A stretch of DNA of 64,000 nt from Suttonella sp. R2A3 (GTDB lineage: Bacteria; Pseudomonadota; Gammaproteobacteria; Cardiobacteriales; Cardiobacteriaceae). The position numbers and the translations under genes were made by a program. The notes below the pieces were generated by a model that saw nothing but the letters and a program-made list of their open reading frames with translations, ran no database searches and was not told where the DNA came from. Shown in pieces: positions 10,719 to 19,893 of the stretch. The stretch is taken from contig NZ_CP090975.1 of NCBI RefSeq assembly GCF_021513215.1, positions 117,501-181,500 on the forward strand, written 5' to 3'. Each line of letters begins with the position of its first letter. The stretch's first letter is position 1.

Positions 10719-10767
10719 GTATTAACTCACCTTGAGCCATCTTTTTTACGCACTATCGGGGCTGGTT

Positions 10768-12312
10768 ATGGATTTCATTGAACTCTCGCGCCTGCAATTC
10801 GCGCTCACCGCGTTGTATCATTTTCTTTTTGTACCACTCACTTTGGGCTTGAGCTGGATTCTGGTGATTATGGAGTCGGTGTATGTAATGACCGGCAAAG
10901 TTATCTACCGCGACATGACCCAGTTCTGGGGTAAACTGTTCGGGATTAACTTCGTCCTTGGTGTAACCACCGGTCTGACCATGGAGTTTCAATTTGGCAC
11001 CAACTGGTCGTATTATTCATCGTATGTCGGCGATATCTTCGGTGCACCACTGGCCATCGAAGGGTTGATGGCGTTTTTCCTCGAAGCCACTTTTGTTGGT
11101 TTGTTCTTCTTTGGTTGGGATAGATTGTCGCGCCGCCAGCATTTAGTGATCACGATGTTGGTCGCTCTGGGCACGAATTTATCGGCGGTGTGGATTCTGG
11201 TGGCCAATGGCTGGATGCAAAACCCGATTGGTGCGGCATTTAACCCAGAGACCATGCGTATGGAGATGACCAGCTTTGCTGAGGTGGTTTTTAACCCTGA
11301 GGCGCAAAATAAGTTTGTGCACACCGTTTCGGCCGGTTATGTTTGTGCGTCGATGTTCGTTTTATCGGTTTCCTCGTATTACTTACTGCGTCGGCGCAAT
11401 GTGGCGTTTGCCAAGAAAAGTTTTCGTATAGGCGCCGCATTTGGTCTGGCCTCAATTTTATCGGTGATTGTGCTGGGCGATGAATCAGGCTACAGCATCG
11501 GTAAAGCACAACAAACCAAAATTGCCACACTGGAAGCGATGTGGGAAACCGAGCCGCCACCAGCAGCATTCAACCTGTTTGCCATTCCCAATGAAGCAGA
11601 GATGAAGAATGATTTTGCTATTTCTATTCCATGGTTGATGGGGATTATCGGCACACGTTCGCTGGATACGCCGATTCCAGGAATTAAAGAAATTATCGAG
11701 TTTAATGAACAACGCATTCGCAATGGACAAAAGGCGGTGGTGGCTTTAGATCGTTTGCGCGAAGATCGCAGTGATTCGCAAGCTAAGGAACAACTGGCTG
11801 CATACCAAGAAGATCTTGGCTTTGGTTTATTGTTGAAATCCTATGTTGACGATGTATCGCAGGCTAGTGACGCGGATATAGCACTTGCAGCAAGACAGTC
11901 TGTGCCACGAGTGGCGCCGATGTTTTGGACGTTCCGCATTATGGTCGTGCTAGGCTTTGTGATGTTGTTACTCATTTTTTGGGCATTTTTGAACTCGGTA
12001 AAAGGGCGTTTTACCAGTCGTCCACGAATGCTACGAACGTTGCTTTGGTCCTTGCCACTACCGTGGATTGCTATTGAATGTGGTTGGTTTGTCGCTGAAT
12101 ATGGGCGACAACCGTGGACGGTCTATGGCGTTCTGCCGACACCACTATCCGCATCATCGCTATCTGAAGCCACACTATGGGGTTCGATGGCTGGGTTTAT
12201 TGGTTTTTATACGATTCTCGCGATTGTTGAAATCTATCTAATGCAGCGTTTTATCCGCCAAGGTCCCGGTAGCTTGGGTACTGGGCGTTATGACCGCGAA
12301 GCACATCATTAA
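10768..12312 (+). CDS. cydA: Cytochrome bd ubiquinol oxidase subunit I
   Basis: The 514-residue subunit carries hemes b558, b595 and d and oxidises quinol. The N-terminus MDFIELSRLQFALTALYHF contains the conserved early histidine that ligates heme, followed by FLFVPLTLG. The Q-loop motif GDESGYSIGKAQQTKIA matches the quinol-binding region, and the long insert after it resembles the E. coli type. I chose ATG 10768 because family proteins begin at this MDFIELSR; an in-frame TTG at 10732 would add 12 unrelated residues. cydB follows after 11 bases. Confidence 0.95.
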   Translation: MDFIELSRLQFALTALYHFLFVPLTLGLSWILVIMESVYVMTGKVIYRDMTQFWGKLFGINFVLGVTTGLTMEFQFGTNWSYYSSYVGDIFGAPLAIEGLMAFFLEATFVGLFFFGWDRLSRRQHLVITMLVALGTNLSAVWILVANGWMQNPIGAAFNPETMRMEMTSFAEVVFNPEAQNKFVHTVSAGYVCASMFVLSVSSYYLLRRRNVAFAKKSFRIGAAFGLASILSVIVLGDESGYSIGKAQQTKIATLEAMWETEPPPAAFNLFAIPNEAEMKNDFAISIPWLMGIIGTRSLDTPIPGIKEIIEFNEQRIRNGQKAVVALDRLREDRSDSQAKEQLAAYQEDLGFGLLLKSYVDDVSQASDADIALAARQSVPRVAPMFWTFRIMVVLGFVMLLLIFWAFLNSVKGRFTSRPRMLRTLLWSLPLPWIAIECGWFVAEYGRQPWTVYGVLPTPLSASSLSEATLWGSMAGFIGFYTILAIVEIYLMQRFIRQGPGSLGTGRYDREAHH

Positions 12313-12323
12313 AGGAGCAGAAC

Positions 12324-13469
12324 ATGGAATTCTTTGATTATCCGACGATGAAAGTGATTTGGTGGTTGTTGATTGGTGCCTTGTTGATAGGTTTTGCGAT
12401 CATGGATGGTCACGATATGGGGATTGGCAGTTTGTTGCCGTTTGTTGGTAAAACCGATAGTGAGCGACGGGTGATTATCAACAGCATCGGGGTACACTGG
12501 GAAGGCAATCAAGTGTGGTTTATTACCGGTGGGGGTGCGATTTTTGCCGCATTACCACTGGTTTACGCCAGCGCATTTTCCGGCTTTTATTGGGCGATGC
12601 TTGCTGTGCTGTGGGCGCTATTTTTCCGCCCGGTAGGGTTTAAGTATCGCAGCATGATTCAACATGACTTATGGCGGCGAACCTGGGATTGGTTGCTGTT
12701 TGTTGGCTCGTTTGTACCGGCGTTGATTTTTGGCGTGGCGATGGGTAATTTACTGCTCGGTGTCCCGTTTCATTTTGATAACGACCTGCGCTCATTTTAT
12801 ACCGGATCGTTTTGGGCATTACTCAACCCGTTTGCGTTGCTCTGTGGTGTCGTTTCTGCGGCAATGCTGGTGTTTCACGGTGGTATTTATCTGATGCATC
12901 GCACTGAAGATGCGGTCTACGCGCGTACGCGGCAGACTCTCGTCTATAGCGCGGCAGCCACTTTAATTGCTTTTACGCTTGCCGGTCTATGGGTGGCTTT
13001 TGTCCTGCAAGGCTATGTGATTACTTCGATGATTGATCCAGCAATGGCGCCTGATCCACTCACAAAAGCGGTCACCAGGGCCGGCGGCGCGTGGCTCAAT
13101 AATTATCAACATTATCCGCTGACCATCTCGGTGCCGCTGTTGGGTTATTTGGGGATTCTCGCGGCGCTGTTTTTAGCGCGTACCGGACGTACCTTGCTCG
13201 GCTTTGTGTGTTCATCGTTTGGGCTGCTCGGGATTATCGGCACAGTGGGTGTCTCGATGTTCCCATTTATTATGCCTTCGAGCAGTGACCCAGGTTCGAG
13301 CCTGACCGTCTGGGATAGTACATCGAGCCATTTAACCTTGACGATCATGCTGGTGGTCACGGTAATATTTTTACCGATTGTCACAATATATACCGGCTGG
13401 GCGTTTGCTGTGATGCGTGGCAAAGTCACTGAAGCGTATATTCGTGAAAACGAACATCAATCCTATTAG
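12324..13469 (+). CDS. cydB: Cytochrome bd ubiquinol oxidase subunit II
   Basis: The 381-residue, eight- to nine-helix subunit of cytochrome bd begins MEFFDYPTMKVIWWLLIG and shows the family mark DGHDMGIGSLLPFVG near residue 29. The stretch NSIGVHWEGNQVW follows near residue 58. Length is as in E. coli (379). It is preceded by AAAGGAG and followed 8 bases later by cydX. Confidence 0.96.
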   Translation: MEFFDYPTMKVIWWLLIGALLIGFAIMDGHDMGIGSLLPFVGKTDSERRVIINSIGVHWEGNQVWFITGGGAIFAALPLVYASAFSGFYWAMLAVLWALFFRPVGFKYRSMIQHDLWRRTWDWLLFVGSFVPALIFGVAMGNLLLGVPFHFDNDLRSFYTGSFWALLNPFALLCGVVSAAMLVFHGGIYLMHRTEDAVYARTRQTLVYSAAATLIAFTLAGLWVAFVLQGYVITSMIDPAMAPDPLTKAVTRAGGAWLNNYQHYPLTISVPLLGYLGILAALFLARTGRTLLGFVCSSFGLLGIIGTVGVSMFPFIMPSSSDPGSSLTVWDSTSSHLTLTIMLVVTVIFLPIVTIYTGWAFAVMRGKVTEAYIRENEHQSY

Positions 13470-13477
13470 GAGGAGAT

Positions 13478-13597
13478 ATGTGGTATTTTTCCTGGATTTT
13501 AGGCTTGGGTTTTGCGGTGATGCTCGCCATTTTGAACGCACTGTGGGGCGAATTCGAACAAGACCGAATCGATCGCTTTGACGAGCCTGAAGAATAA
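13478..13597 (+). CDS. cydX: Cytochrome bd small subunit CydX
   Basis: This 39-residue open frame begins MWYFSWILGLGFAVMLAIL and ends in an acidic tail, FDEPEE. It has one membrane helix. MWYFSW at the start and the NALWGE motif after the helix are hallmarks of CydX, which stabilises the heme groups of cytochrome bd. A strong AGGAGG lies just upstream, 8 bases from cydB. It is short enough to be missed by ordinary gene callers. Confidence 0.93.
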   Translation: MWYFSWILGLGFAVMLAILNALWGEFEQDRIDRFDEPEE

Positions 13598-13647
13598 AAA
13601 TGCGCGGTTCAATATGGCTTTTTCTGGCCTCTGATACATCGCGATGA

Positions 13648-15106
13648 TTAAAATGTTTTCGTGAACGAAAGATAGCTTTGCCAACGATCGCGGCTATAAA
13701 ATGCTGGCATATTGCTGTCTATGTTTAGATAACTCACATTAATTTTTGGGGTGATGCCTTGCCAGTGCAAAGCGCGATGCCAAACGGTGAGTATAGCTTG
13801 GTATTCTTGATCCTGACGCCGAAAATCGTAACCGCTCCAAAAAACAGTGAATGGGTCTGGTTTTTTCTAGAAAATTACGCTGGGCATAACGCAGATTGGC
13901 ATTTGTGCTTAACCCACCAGACCATTCTTGTGACCAACCAAGACGGACGCCATAGCGCCAGGAAGACGCTTCTTTCGCCTGTAGGTCGTCATAAAGAAGA
14001 TCCACGCCACCATAGATGATGCTGGAGGCAGAGAACAAATACGCGCTGGTGAGGCTTAGTTCCTGGCTATTGCCTGCAAAGCGAGCGTTCGTATCATCAT
14101 CGTAATTCTTATGTGTCAATGTATAACGGCCAATCCATTGCTGGTGGGGTGTTATCCAAGCGCCATATTCCAAAGAGGCACCGCTTAGAGTACTGTAAAA
14201 TTCACCGCCCAAGCGATTGCGCTCGATGAATGGTGAAATCTTGAACCATTGATCAATGGTTTGGTATTGATAGCCGGCGGATAGGTGAAAGGTTTGTTCG
14301 CGATAATCTGCCTGTTTGTGGTAGTACGTATCACTAAAGTCTAAATTCAGGTGGGCATAATGATTGCCTGCAATATTAAAATTGCGTTCTGCACCAATAA
14401 AATAACGTAGCCCTGTGCCGCTTTTAGGCATGGATTCATCATTTTTACGTGCGCCATTGCTCAAAACACGAACTGGAGAAGCGTTATTGATGTTGTTATT
14501 GTGCAGGTATTCGATATTTACGTTGCTCTGCCAGCGACTTTGCCGTTCGATACGCTCAAGATGCACATTAGCAATCGCTCGCATCTCTTCGCTGATTTCA
14601 TTTGCCCTCAAGCGCTGAAATTGATCTTTGGCTGCAGCAAATTGTTTGTCCTCATAAAGCATGATTGCTAAATCCAGGCGTACATTGCTCAATTCGGGTG
14701 CTTTGGCAATAATTCGGCGGTAGGCAGTGATGGCTGATTTCTGCCGACCTTCTTGTCTGTGCAGAGCGCCTTGTGCATAATCTAGGAGAACAGGATCATA
14801 GCCCTGTATTTGTGGGTAGATAGCTAATAATGCAGTAAGCAATGGCCATTGTTGTTGTCGTAATGCCTGGTTAATCAGTTCTTCGGCTAAAGGTAAATTA
14901 TTGCGTATGTCTTGCTCGTTGATGGATGTTGCGTTGTTTTGCGTGGGTGATTGCTGTGATGAATCGGCAATGGATTGATATGGCAGATCATCAACTGCCC
15001 AAAGGTTATCTTGTTGAAAATGAGGCGTTGATGGGATGGGGATGGTAGTTTGCGCAATGCCGTTCATACTGAACAACAATACATTGAGTAATAGGAGCGT
15101 TCTCAT
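13648..15106 (-). pseudogene. Slam-type surface lipoprotein translocon, frameshifted
   Basis: As written, the frame beginning at 15106 ends at 13739 after 455 residues with an atypical tail. Removing one A from the six-A run (plus-strand T run 13861-13866) gives a 485-residue protein. It ends in TVWHRALHWQGITPKIN and RWQSYLSFTKTF, typical of a Slam (DUF560) barrel with a terminal aromatic residue. The N-terminus has a signal peptide (to about 19), then TPR-like helices at about 70-165, then beta strands. Slam moves surface lipoproteins across the outer membrane. A lipoprotein gene lies 75 bases upstream on the same strand. The indel could be a sequencing error, a real mutation or a phase switch. 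Confidence 0.85.
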
Positions 15107-15134
15107 GATTGCAGGAATATGGCTTTAGAAGGTG

Positions 15135-15165
15135 AAAAAACCACCTTGATATTACTCAAGGTGGT
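15135..15165 (-). terminator. Terminator or attenuator between the lipoprotein and slam genes
   Basis: On the minus strand the stem ACCACCTTGA / TCAAGGTGGT with loop GTAATA is followed by TTTTTT. It lies between the lipoprotein gene and slam, so it should lower slam expression relative to its client. Confidence 0.85.
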
Positions 15166-15181
15166 ATGGGTCAAATTAAGG

Positions 15182-15967
15182 TTATTCCGTTGTTTTTGTC
15201 TTCGTTTCCCCTGCAAAACTGACATCCACATATTCCCCTGTATTTTTATAGGTATATGCTGAACCGACAATTTCTTCGGCATTGGGTCCCATAAATCTAA
15301 GTGAGTATGTATCACCAATACTACCACTAAGATCAGTAAAAGAAGCGGCACCACTTATCTTAGGATGGCTGTAGTCTGAAGGGCTATTTAGATTGATTTT
15401 ACCTTCTTGTAAGACTACTGTTCCTACATCGGTTAACCCTTCTATTTTCCCCGATCCGGTTTTCTCTTTGAAATCTACTTGATAGCTAAGGCGTCCATTA
15501 TTGTGCCTGCCATCAAAAGCAATTCCTTGATAATTGAATTTTCCTTCTGAAGGTATATTTTCTTTAGGTGTATATGAATTGGACTCTCCATAAGTACGAT
15601 ATTCATCACTTGATTCAGTAGTCCCATTTATAAGATCTATCTTTTTATCAGCCAAGAGACCATAGATGGCAGAGTAGTTTTGCTTATAGATAAGCAGCGT
15701 ACCTCTAAGTTCTTCTTCTTTTCCTGCCAAGACAGAATCTGTGAATTTATGTACCTCTTGTTGTGATAGTTTAGAAATATCGATGGGTTTTCCAACCTCA
15801 TATACTTCGCCATCCAATGTGATGCGATAGTCATCATTAGTAATCTGTATCTTATTTGTCGGTTTATTGCTTACTTGCGGGATATCATTGATGTTTGAAG
15901 ATCCACCGCCTCCGCAGGCAGTCAGTACAATGGCCATAGCAATAGTTAAGGTAAGATGTTGACGCAT
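15182..15967 (-). CDS. Surface lipoprotein, probable Slam client
   Basis: The 261-residue lipoprotein has a signal ending in lipobox LTAC (cysteine at about 18). A flexible glycine/serine tether, GGGGSSN, follows. The C-terminal half is beta-rich: GKFNYQGIAFDGRH, LSYQVDFKEKTGSGKIEGL and IVGSAYTYKNTGEY. This resembles the C-terminal barrel of transferrin-binding protein B and factor H-binding protein, the usual shape of Slam clients. I chose ATG 15967 (GGAGA lies just upstream); the frame extends further only by running through a tRNA gene. The ligand is unknown. The neighbouring slam gene supports surface display. Confidence 0.82.
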   Translation of the reverse strand: MRQHLTLTIAMAIVLTACGGGGSSNINDIPQVSNKPTNKIQITNDDYRITLDGEVYEVGKPIDISKLSQQEVHKFTDSVLAGKEEELRGTLLIYKQNYSAIYGLLADKKIDLINGTTESSDEYRTYGESNSYTPKENIPSEGKFNYQGIAFDGRHNNGRLSYQVDFKEKTGSGKIEGLTDVGTVVLQEGKINLNSPSDYSHPKISGAASFTDLSGSIGDTYSLRFMGPNAEEIVGSAYTYKNTGEYVDVSFAGETKTKTTE

Positions 15968-16005
15968 CAAGTTCTCCGTATTTTTTATTAAATGTTTATT
16001 AGAAA

Positions 16006-16029
16006 ATGATAAAAATATGCTCTTATCAT
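16006..16029. promoter_or_regulatory. Inverted repeat upstream of the lipoprotein gene
   Basis: ATGATAA at 16006-16012 and TTATCAT at 16023-16029 form an exact inverted repeat with a 10-base AT-rich spacer, 39 bases upstream of the lipoprotein start. It loosely resembles half-sites of iron-regulator boxes. It could be an operator; the spacing is not that of a classical Fur box. Confidence 0.3.
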
Positions 16030-16136
16030 AATTTGCGAAATATCTGGGAATCTCGCTAGCTTTACTATATGATTGCGACTTTCGCGCTAAGGAAGAGCTG
16101 TAGTTACAAAAAATGCTAGCAAATTTGTGTAGAAAA

Positions 16137-16213
16137 TGGTCGGGGGGACAGGATTTGAACCTGCGACCCCTTGCACCCCATGCAAGTGCGCTACCAGGCT
16201 GCGCTACACCCCG
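16137..16213 (-). tRNA. tRNA-Pro (anticodon GGG)
   Basis: The minus strand folds as a cloverleaf: acceptor CGGGGTG, D-arm GCGC AGCCTGGTA GCGC, anticodon stem CTTGC / GCAAG with loop ATGGGGT (anticodon GGG), and T-arm GCAGG TTCAAAT CCTGT. Genomic CCA follows. Position 6 (T) opposes position 67 (C), a mismatch in the acceptor stem. It is transcribed away from the pgeF-like gene and toward the lipoprotein gene. Confidence 0.95.
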
Positions 16214-16249
16214 AACCAAGGCGGCGCATTATAGCGGGTTTTAGGGAAG

Positions 16250-17011
16250 ATGCAAGTTAACGAAAATCCAACATTTTATGTGTCAGCTGATTGGTCTTTA
16301 GCTGGTGTTACAGCAGGTTCGAGCAAGACACCATACCCACAAGCAGCACGTGGATTCACCCTGGCCAAGCATGCCGATTGTGGCTCAGATCAAGTGCGTG
16401 ATAATCGACTTACATTGTTAAAATGTATTGGCGCAAGTGGGCGCACGGCGATGTGGCTGTCACAAACCCATTCAGCTACCGTGATACACGATCATGAGTA
16501 TTATCCGGGTATTGAAGCCGATGCAGCGATTAGCCGTGATCCAATGATGATGCCGGTGGTGCTCACCGCAGATTGTGTGCCGATTATTCTTGCGGATACG
16601 AATCAACGCGTTGTTGCAGCCATTCATGCTGGCTGGCAAGGATTATTTAAAAAAATCATTGGCAACACGGTTACCGAGATGAATGTTGATCCTGCTTCGC
16701 TTTCTGCGTGGATTGGCCCGTGTATCAGTCAGCAGCATTATGAAATTGATGAGGCATTTTATCAGCGCTTTGTCATGCTCGATCCATATAATAGCACCTT
16801 TTTTACAGCCAGCCGCGCTGGCCATTATTTGGCTGATTTGGTTGGCATCACGCGTCGGCAACTACGCGAATGTGGCCTTGATGCGTCACATATTCACGGC
16901 GGTACGACTTGTACTTATGCCGATGCGGGTTATTTTTCGTATCGACGCGATAGCGCACAATCTGGGCGGATTGCGAATTTTATCTTTTTAGAGCAAAAGG
17001 GAACAGTATGA
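16250..17011 (+). CDS. PgeF/YfiH family multicopper-oxidase-like protein
   Basis: The 253-residue protein belongs to the YfiH (DUF152) family. Members act on purine nucleosides or edit peptidoglycan precursors (PgeF). The conserved metal and active residues are visible: QTHSATV (His), LTADCVPI (Cys), HAGWQG (His) and IGPCI. The length fits the family (about 243-260). The next gene, serA, overlaps it by four bases (ATGA). The exact substrate is not decided by the sequence. Confidence 0.88.
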   Translation: MQVNENPTFYVSADWSLAGVTAGSSKTPYPQAARGFTLAKHADCGSDQVRDNRLTLLKCIGASGRTAMWLSQTHSATVIHDHEYYPGIEADAAISRDPMMMPVVLTADCVPIILADTNQRVVAAIHAGWQGLFKKIIGNTVTEMNVDPASLSAWIGPCISQQHYEIDEAFYQRFVMLDPYNSTFFTASRAGHYLADLVGITRRQLRECGLDASHIHGGTTCTYADAGYFSYRRDSAQSGRIANFIFLEQKGTV

Positions 17012-18222
17012 ATAATAAGCAGGTACGGATTGCGTTATTGGAAAATATTCACACCAACGCAGTGACCGCACTCAAGCAATCTGGGTTTAGCGATGTTGAG
17101 TTGCTTGATACAGCTTTAGAAGAAGAGGCGCTGGCGGCAAAACTTGCTGAGGTCGATGTGATTGGAATTCGTTCGCGAACACAATTAACCCAGGCTGTGC
17201 TCGAAAAAGCTTCGCATCTTAAAGCGATAGGGTGTTTTTGTATTGGTACCAATCAGGTGGATGTTGATACCGCGCAGCGTTTAGGTATTCCGGTGTTTAA
17301 TGCACCGTATTCGAATACCCGTTCCGTTGCTGAGTTAGTGATTTGCGAAATCATCGCCTTATTGCGTGGCTTGGTGAGTAAAAGTAATGCGGTGCATCGT
17401 GGTACATGGCCAAAACAGGCACGTGGTGCGTATGAAGCGCGCGGTAAAACGCTCGGTATTATTGGCTATGGCAACATCGGTGCACAGCTTTCAGTGCTTG
17501 CAGAAAGTCTCGGGATGAAGGTGATTTATCACGATATTGTGACCAAGCTGCCGTTGGGCAATGCCAAGCAGGTAGAAGGCTTAGATGAGCTTTTGGCACA
17601 AAGTGATGTGGTGAGTCTGCATGTGCCACAACTGCCGAGCACTAAAGACTTGATTACTGCGCGCGAGTTGTATTTGATGCGCAAAGGCTCGGTACTGATT
17701 AATGCCGCGCGCGGCCATTGTGTGGTGATTGATGATTTAGCGGAAGCGCTGCGTAGCGAACATTTAGCAGGTGCGGCGATTGACGTGTTCCCAACCGAGC
17801 CAAAAAGTAACACGGAGGCGCTCGACAGTCCGTTATGTGGCTTGGAAAACGTGATTCTAACCCCGCATGTTGGCGGCTCGACTATGGAAGCACAGGCCAA
17901 TATTGGTTTGGAAGTCGCGGAGAAATTCTCGCAATTTATTGATAAGGGTACGACTGTTGGTGCGGTGAATTTTCCTGAAATTGCCCTGCCAAAACGTGAC
18001 GATACGCACCGTTTATTGCATGTTCACCATAACCGCCCGGGCGTGCTTTCAGCGATTAACCAGCTTTTTGCCGTACATAACATCAATATTGCTGCGCAAA
18101 GCTTGCTGACCAAAGGTGAGATTGGTTATTTGGTGATGGATGTTGATCAAAGCGATGCTGAAGTTGCTTTAGAACAGATCCGAGGGATTGACGGCACGAT
18201 TCGCGTGCGTTTACTCTATTGA
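17008..18222 (+). CDS. serA: D-3-phosphoglycerate dehydrogenase
   Basis: The 404-residue enzyme catalyses the first step of serine biosynthesis. The Rossmann motif LGIIGYGNIGAQLS lies near residue 150; the catalytic arginine, glutamate and histidine regions include NAARGHCVV and TPHVGGSTMEAQ. A C-terminal ACT domain from about 330 (HHNRPGVLSAIN) is the usual serine-sensing site for feedback inhibition. Length is close to E. coli SerA (410). It is coupled to genes on both sides by short overlaps. Confidence 0.95.
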   Translation: MNNKQVRIALLENIHTNAVTALKQSGFSDVELLDTALEEEALAAKLAEVDVIGIRSRTQLTQAVLEKASHLKAIGCFCIGTNQVDVDTAQRLGIPVFNAPYSNTRSVAELVICEIIALLRGLVSKSNAVHRGTWPKQARGAYEARGKTLGIIGYGNIGAQLSVLAESLGMKVIYHDIVTKLPLGNAKQVEGLDELLAQSDVVSLHVPQLPSTKDLITARELYLMRKGSVLINAARGHCVVIDDLAEALRSEHLAGAAIDVFPTEPKSNTEALDSPLCGLENVILTPHVGGSTMEAQANIGLEVAEKFSQFIDKGTTVGAVNFPEIALPKRDDTHRLLHVHHNRPGVLSAINQLFAVHNINIAAQSLLTKGEIGYLVMDVDQSDAEVALEQIRGIDGTIRVRLLY

Positions 18223-18644
18223 TGAATACTTGGATTTTATGGCGTCACGCGGAAGCAGGCTTTGCGGGTGATGATTTGGCGCGACCGTTAACTGAGCGTG
18301 GTTGGCGGCAGGCTGAAGACAGCGCGCTGTGGTTGCACGAGCAAGGTTATGAATTGCCGATAGTTTGCTCTGAAGCCACGCGCGCGCAACAAACTGCGAA
18401 TACCTACGCCTCTCCTAGTGCGACATTATCAGGCTTAAATCCTGATGGACCGCAGGATGATGTGTGGGCCGCATTGCGTGCTTTAACCGGACAAGACGTG
18501 ATTATTGTTGGACATATGCCGTGGATTAGCGAAGTGATCGCCGCGTTGTGTGATGGGCGTCCGCAAGCGGTCGGTTTAAGTCAGGTGATTGTTCTGCAAG
18601 GCGCGGATCAGCAGTGGCAAAAAGTGATCAGTTATCGCGAGTGA
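18222..18644 (+). CDS. SixA-like phosphohistidine phosphatase
   Basis: The 140-residue protein is a short histidine phosphatase: ILWRHAEAG near the start gives the catalytic RH motif, LTERGWRQAE follows, and VGHMPWISEV carries the second histidine. SixA-type enzymes remove phosphate from histidines of phosphorelay proteins. I chose ATG 18222, which overlaps the serA stop by one base; the in-frame TTG at 18219 is less likely. It is co-directional with serA and converges with yraN. Confidence 0.85.
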   Translation: MNTWILWRHAEAGFAGDDLARPLTERGWRQAEDSALWLHEQGYELPIVCSEATRAQQTANTYASPSATLSGLNPDGPQDDVWAALRALTGQDVIIVGHMPWISEVIAALCDGRPQAVGLSQVIVLQGADQQWQKVISYRE

Positions 18645-18647
18645 TGA

Positions 18648-19019
18648 TTACATCACGCCTTTAAGCCATTGAATATCAGCTTTGCGGCCGTCTATCTCGA
18701 TACACACCGCATCAAAGCGACACGGTGGCGGGTTATTGCCAAACTGTTTTTGTAGATAATCTGCGGCGCTGTTATGCCATTTACGCTGCTTGGTTGGCGT
18801 GATGGATGCTGCAGCGCTGACCTGATTGCCAGCCTTGCGTGTGCGGACTTCAATAAACACCACCGTATCACCGTCTTGGGCAATCAAATCGATCTCACCG
18901 TATCGACTGCGCACATTGTTTGCTAGTATAGCCAGGCCGTGTTTACGTAAATAACCTGCGGCGAGTCGTTCGCCGTGTTGACCACGTTGTAAGTGCTCGG
19001 CAATTTTAGAAAAAAGCAT
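18648..19019 (-). CDS. yraN: YraN family protein (UPF0102)
   Basis: The 123-residue protein has a restriction-endonuclease-like fold motif typical of YraN: GERLAAGYLRKHG, then RYGEIDLIAQDGDTVVFIEVRTRK. The family is widespread and of uncertain function. I chose ATG 19019; the frame extends upstream to 19151, but that extension runs through rsmI on the other strand. It is divergent from rsmI, and the two starts are only about 12 bases apart, so each promoter must lie inside the other gene. Confidence 0.9.
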   Translation of the reverse strand: MLFSKIAEHLQRGQHGERLAAGYLRKHGLAILANNVRSRYGEIDLIAQDGDTVVFIEVRTRKAGNQVSAAASITPTKQRKWHNSAADYLQKQFGNNPPPCRFDAVCIEIDGRKADIQWLKGVM

Positions 19020-19030
19020 AAGGAGTGTCC

Positions 19031-19867
19031 GTGTCTGGAACGTTGTATATTGTTGCCACACCCATCGGTCATTTACAAGACTTCTCGGCGCGTGCACTCG
19101 ATATTTTACATCAAGTGGATGTGATTGCCTGTGAAGATACCCGGCATTCACGACGGCTTTTAGAGAGTTATGGGATCGACCAACCGTTATTGGCGCTACA
19201 CCAGCATAATGAACATAGCGCCGCTTCAGGCTTACTTAACCGCTTAAAAGAGGGCGGCGATGTTGCATTAATCAGCGATGCTGGAACACCGCTGATTAGT
19301 GATCCCGGGCAATGGCTCACCCAGGCAGCACTCGCAGAAGGGGTTCGCGTTTCGCCAATTCCTGGCGCAAGTAGTGTGATGGCAGCTTTATCAGTGAGTG
19401 GACTGCCGGCTGATCAGTTTGTCTTTGCTGGCTTTGTGCCGAGTAAGAAAGGCGAACGCGAGCGTTTTATCGCTGATTTTGCGGCTTCATCACTCACTAC
19501 AGTGATGTTTGAAACGCCACACCGTATCGCGGCAACGTTGGCTGAATTGGCTAAGCAACTTAACGGGCAGCGCGAATTAGTGATTGCCAGAGAGTTGACC
19601 AAACAGTTTGAACAAATCGTGCGCCTGCCTTTGGCTGAAGCCGAAGCGTGGCTTGCTGAAGACAGTAATCGCAGTCGCGGTGAGTTTGTGTTGCTGCTTG
19701 CCGGCTGTTCAGGTGAACAGGTTGAAGAGGCTCAGTGGCAGGCGATGGCCGATGATTTTCACCATGCAGGATTATCCGATAAAGACAATGCGGCGTTAGT
19801 GGCGAAATACTGTAGCGTTAAGAAGAAAAAGGTCTATCAATATTTGCTCGACATATTTCGTCAGTGA
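19031..19867 (+). CDS. rsmI: 16S rRNA 2'-O-ribose C1402 methyltransferase
   Basis: The 278-residue enzyme methylates ribose at C1402 in the decoding centre. Family motifs: GTLYIVATPIGHLQDFS at the N-terminus, CEDTRHSRRLL, ISDAGTPLISDPG and PGASSVMAALSVSGL. I chose GTG 19031 because AGGAG lies at 19021-19025, at ideal spacing; a GTG at 19025 overlaps that site. It is divergent from yraN. Confidence 0.94.
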   Translation: MSGTLYIVATPIGHLQDFSARALDILHQVDVIACEDTRHSRRLLESYGIDQPLLALHQHNEHSAASGLLNRLKEGGDVALISDAGTPLISDPGQWLTQAALAEGVRVSPIPGASSVMAALSVSGLPADQFVFAGFVPSKKGERERFIADFAASSLTTVMFETPHRIAATLAELAKQLNGQRELVIARELTKQFEQIVRLPLAEAEAWLAEDSNRSRGEFVLLLAGCSGEQVEEAQWQAMADDFHHAGLSDKDNAALVAKYCSVKKKKVYQYLLDIFRQ

Positions 19868-19893
19868 GTCTGATGATTTCAGTTAAAGAATGG

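Noticed and set aside
13759-14019. Plus-strand open frame opposite the end of slam
   Set aside because: The restored minus-strand frame is a clear Slam barrel; this frame has no ribosome site and no motif.
16006-16029. Classical Fur box upstream of the lipoprotein gene
   Set aside because: The half-sites resemble Fur motifs but the spacing and core differ from the 19-base consensus; kept only as an unspecified inverted repeat.
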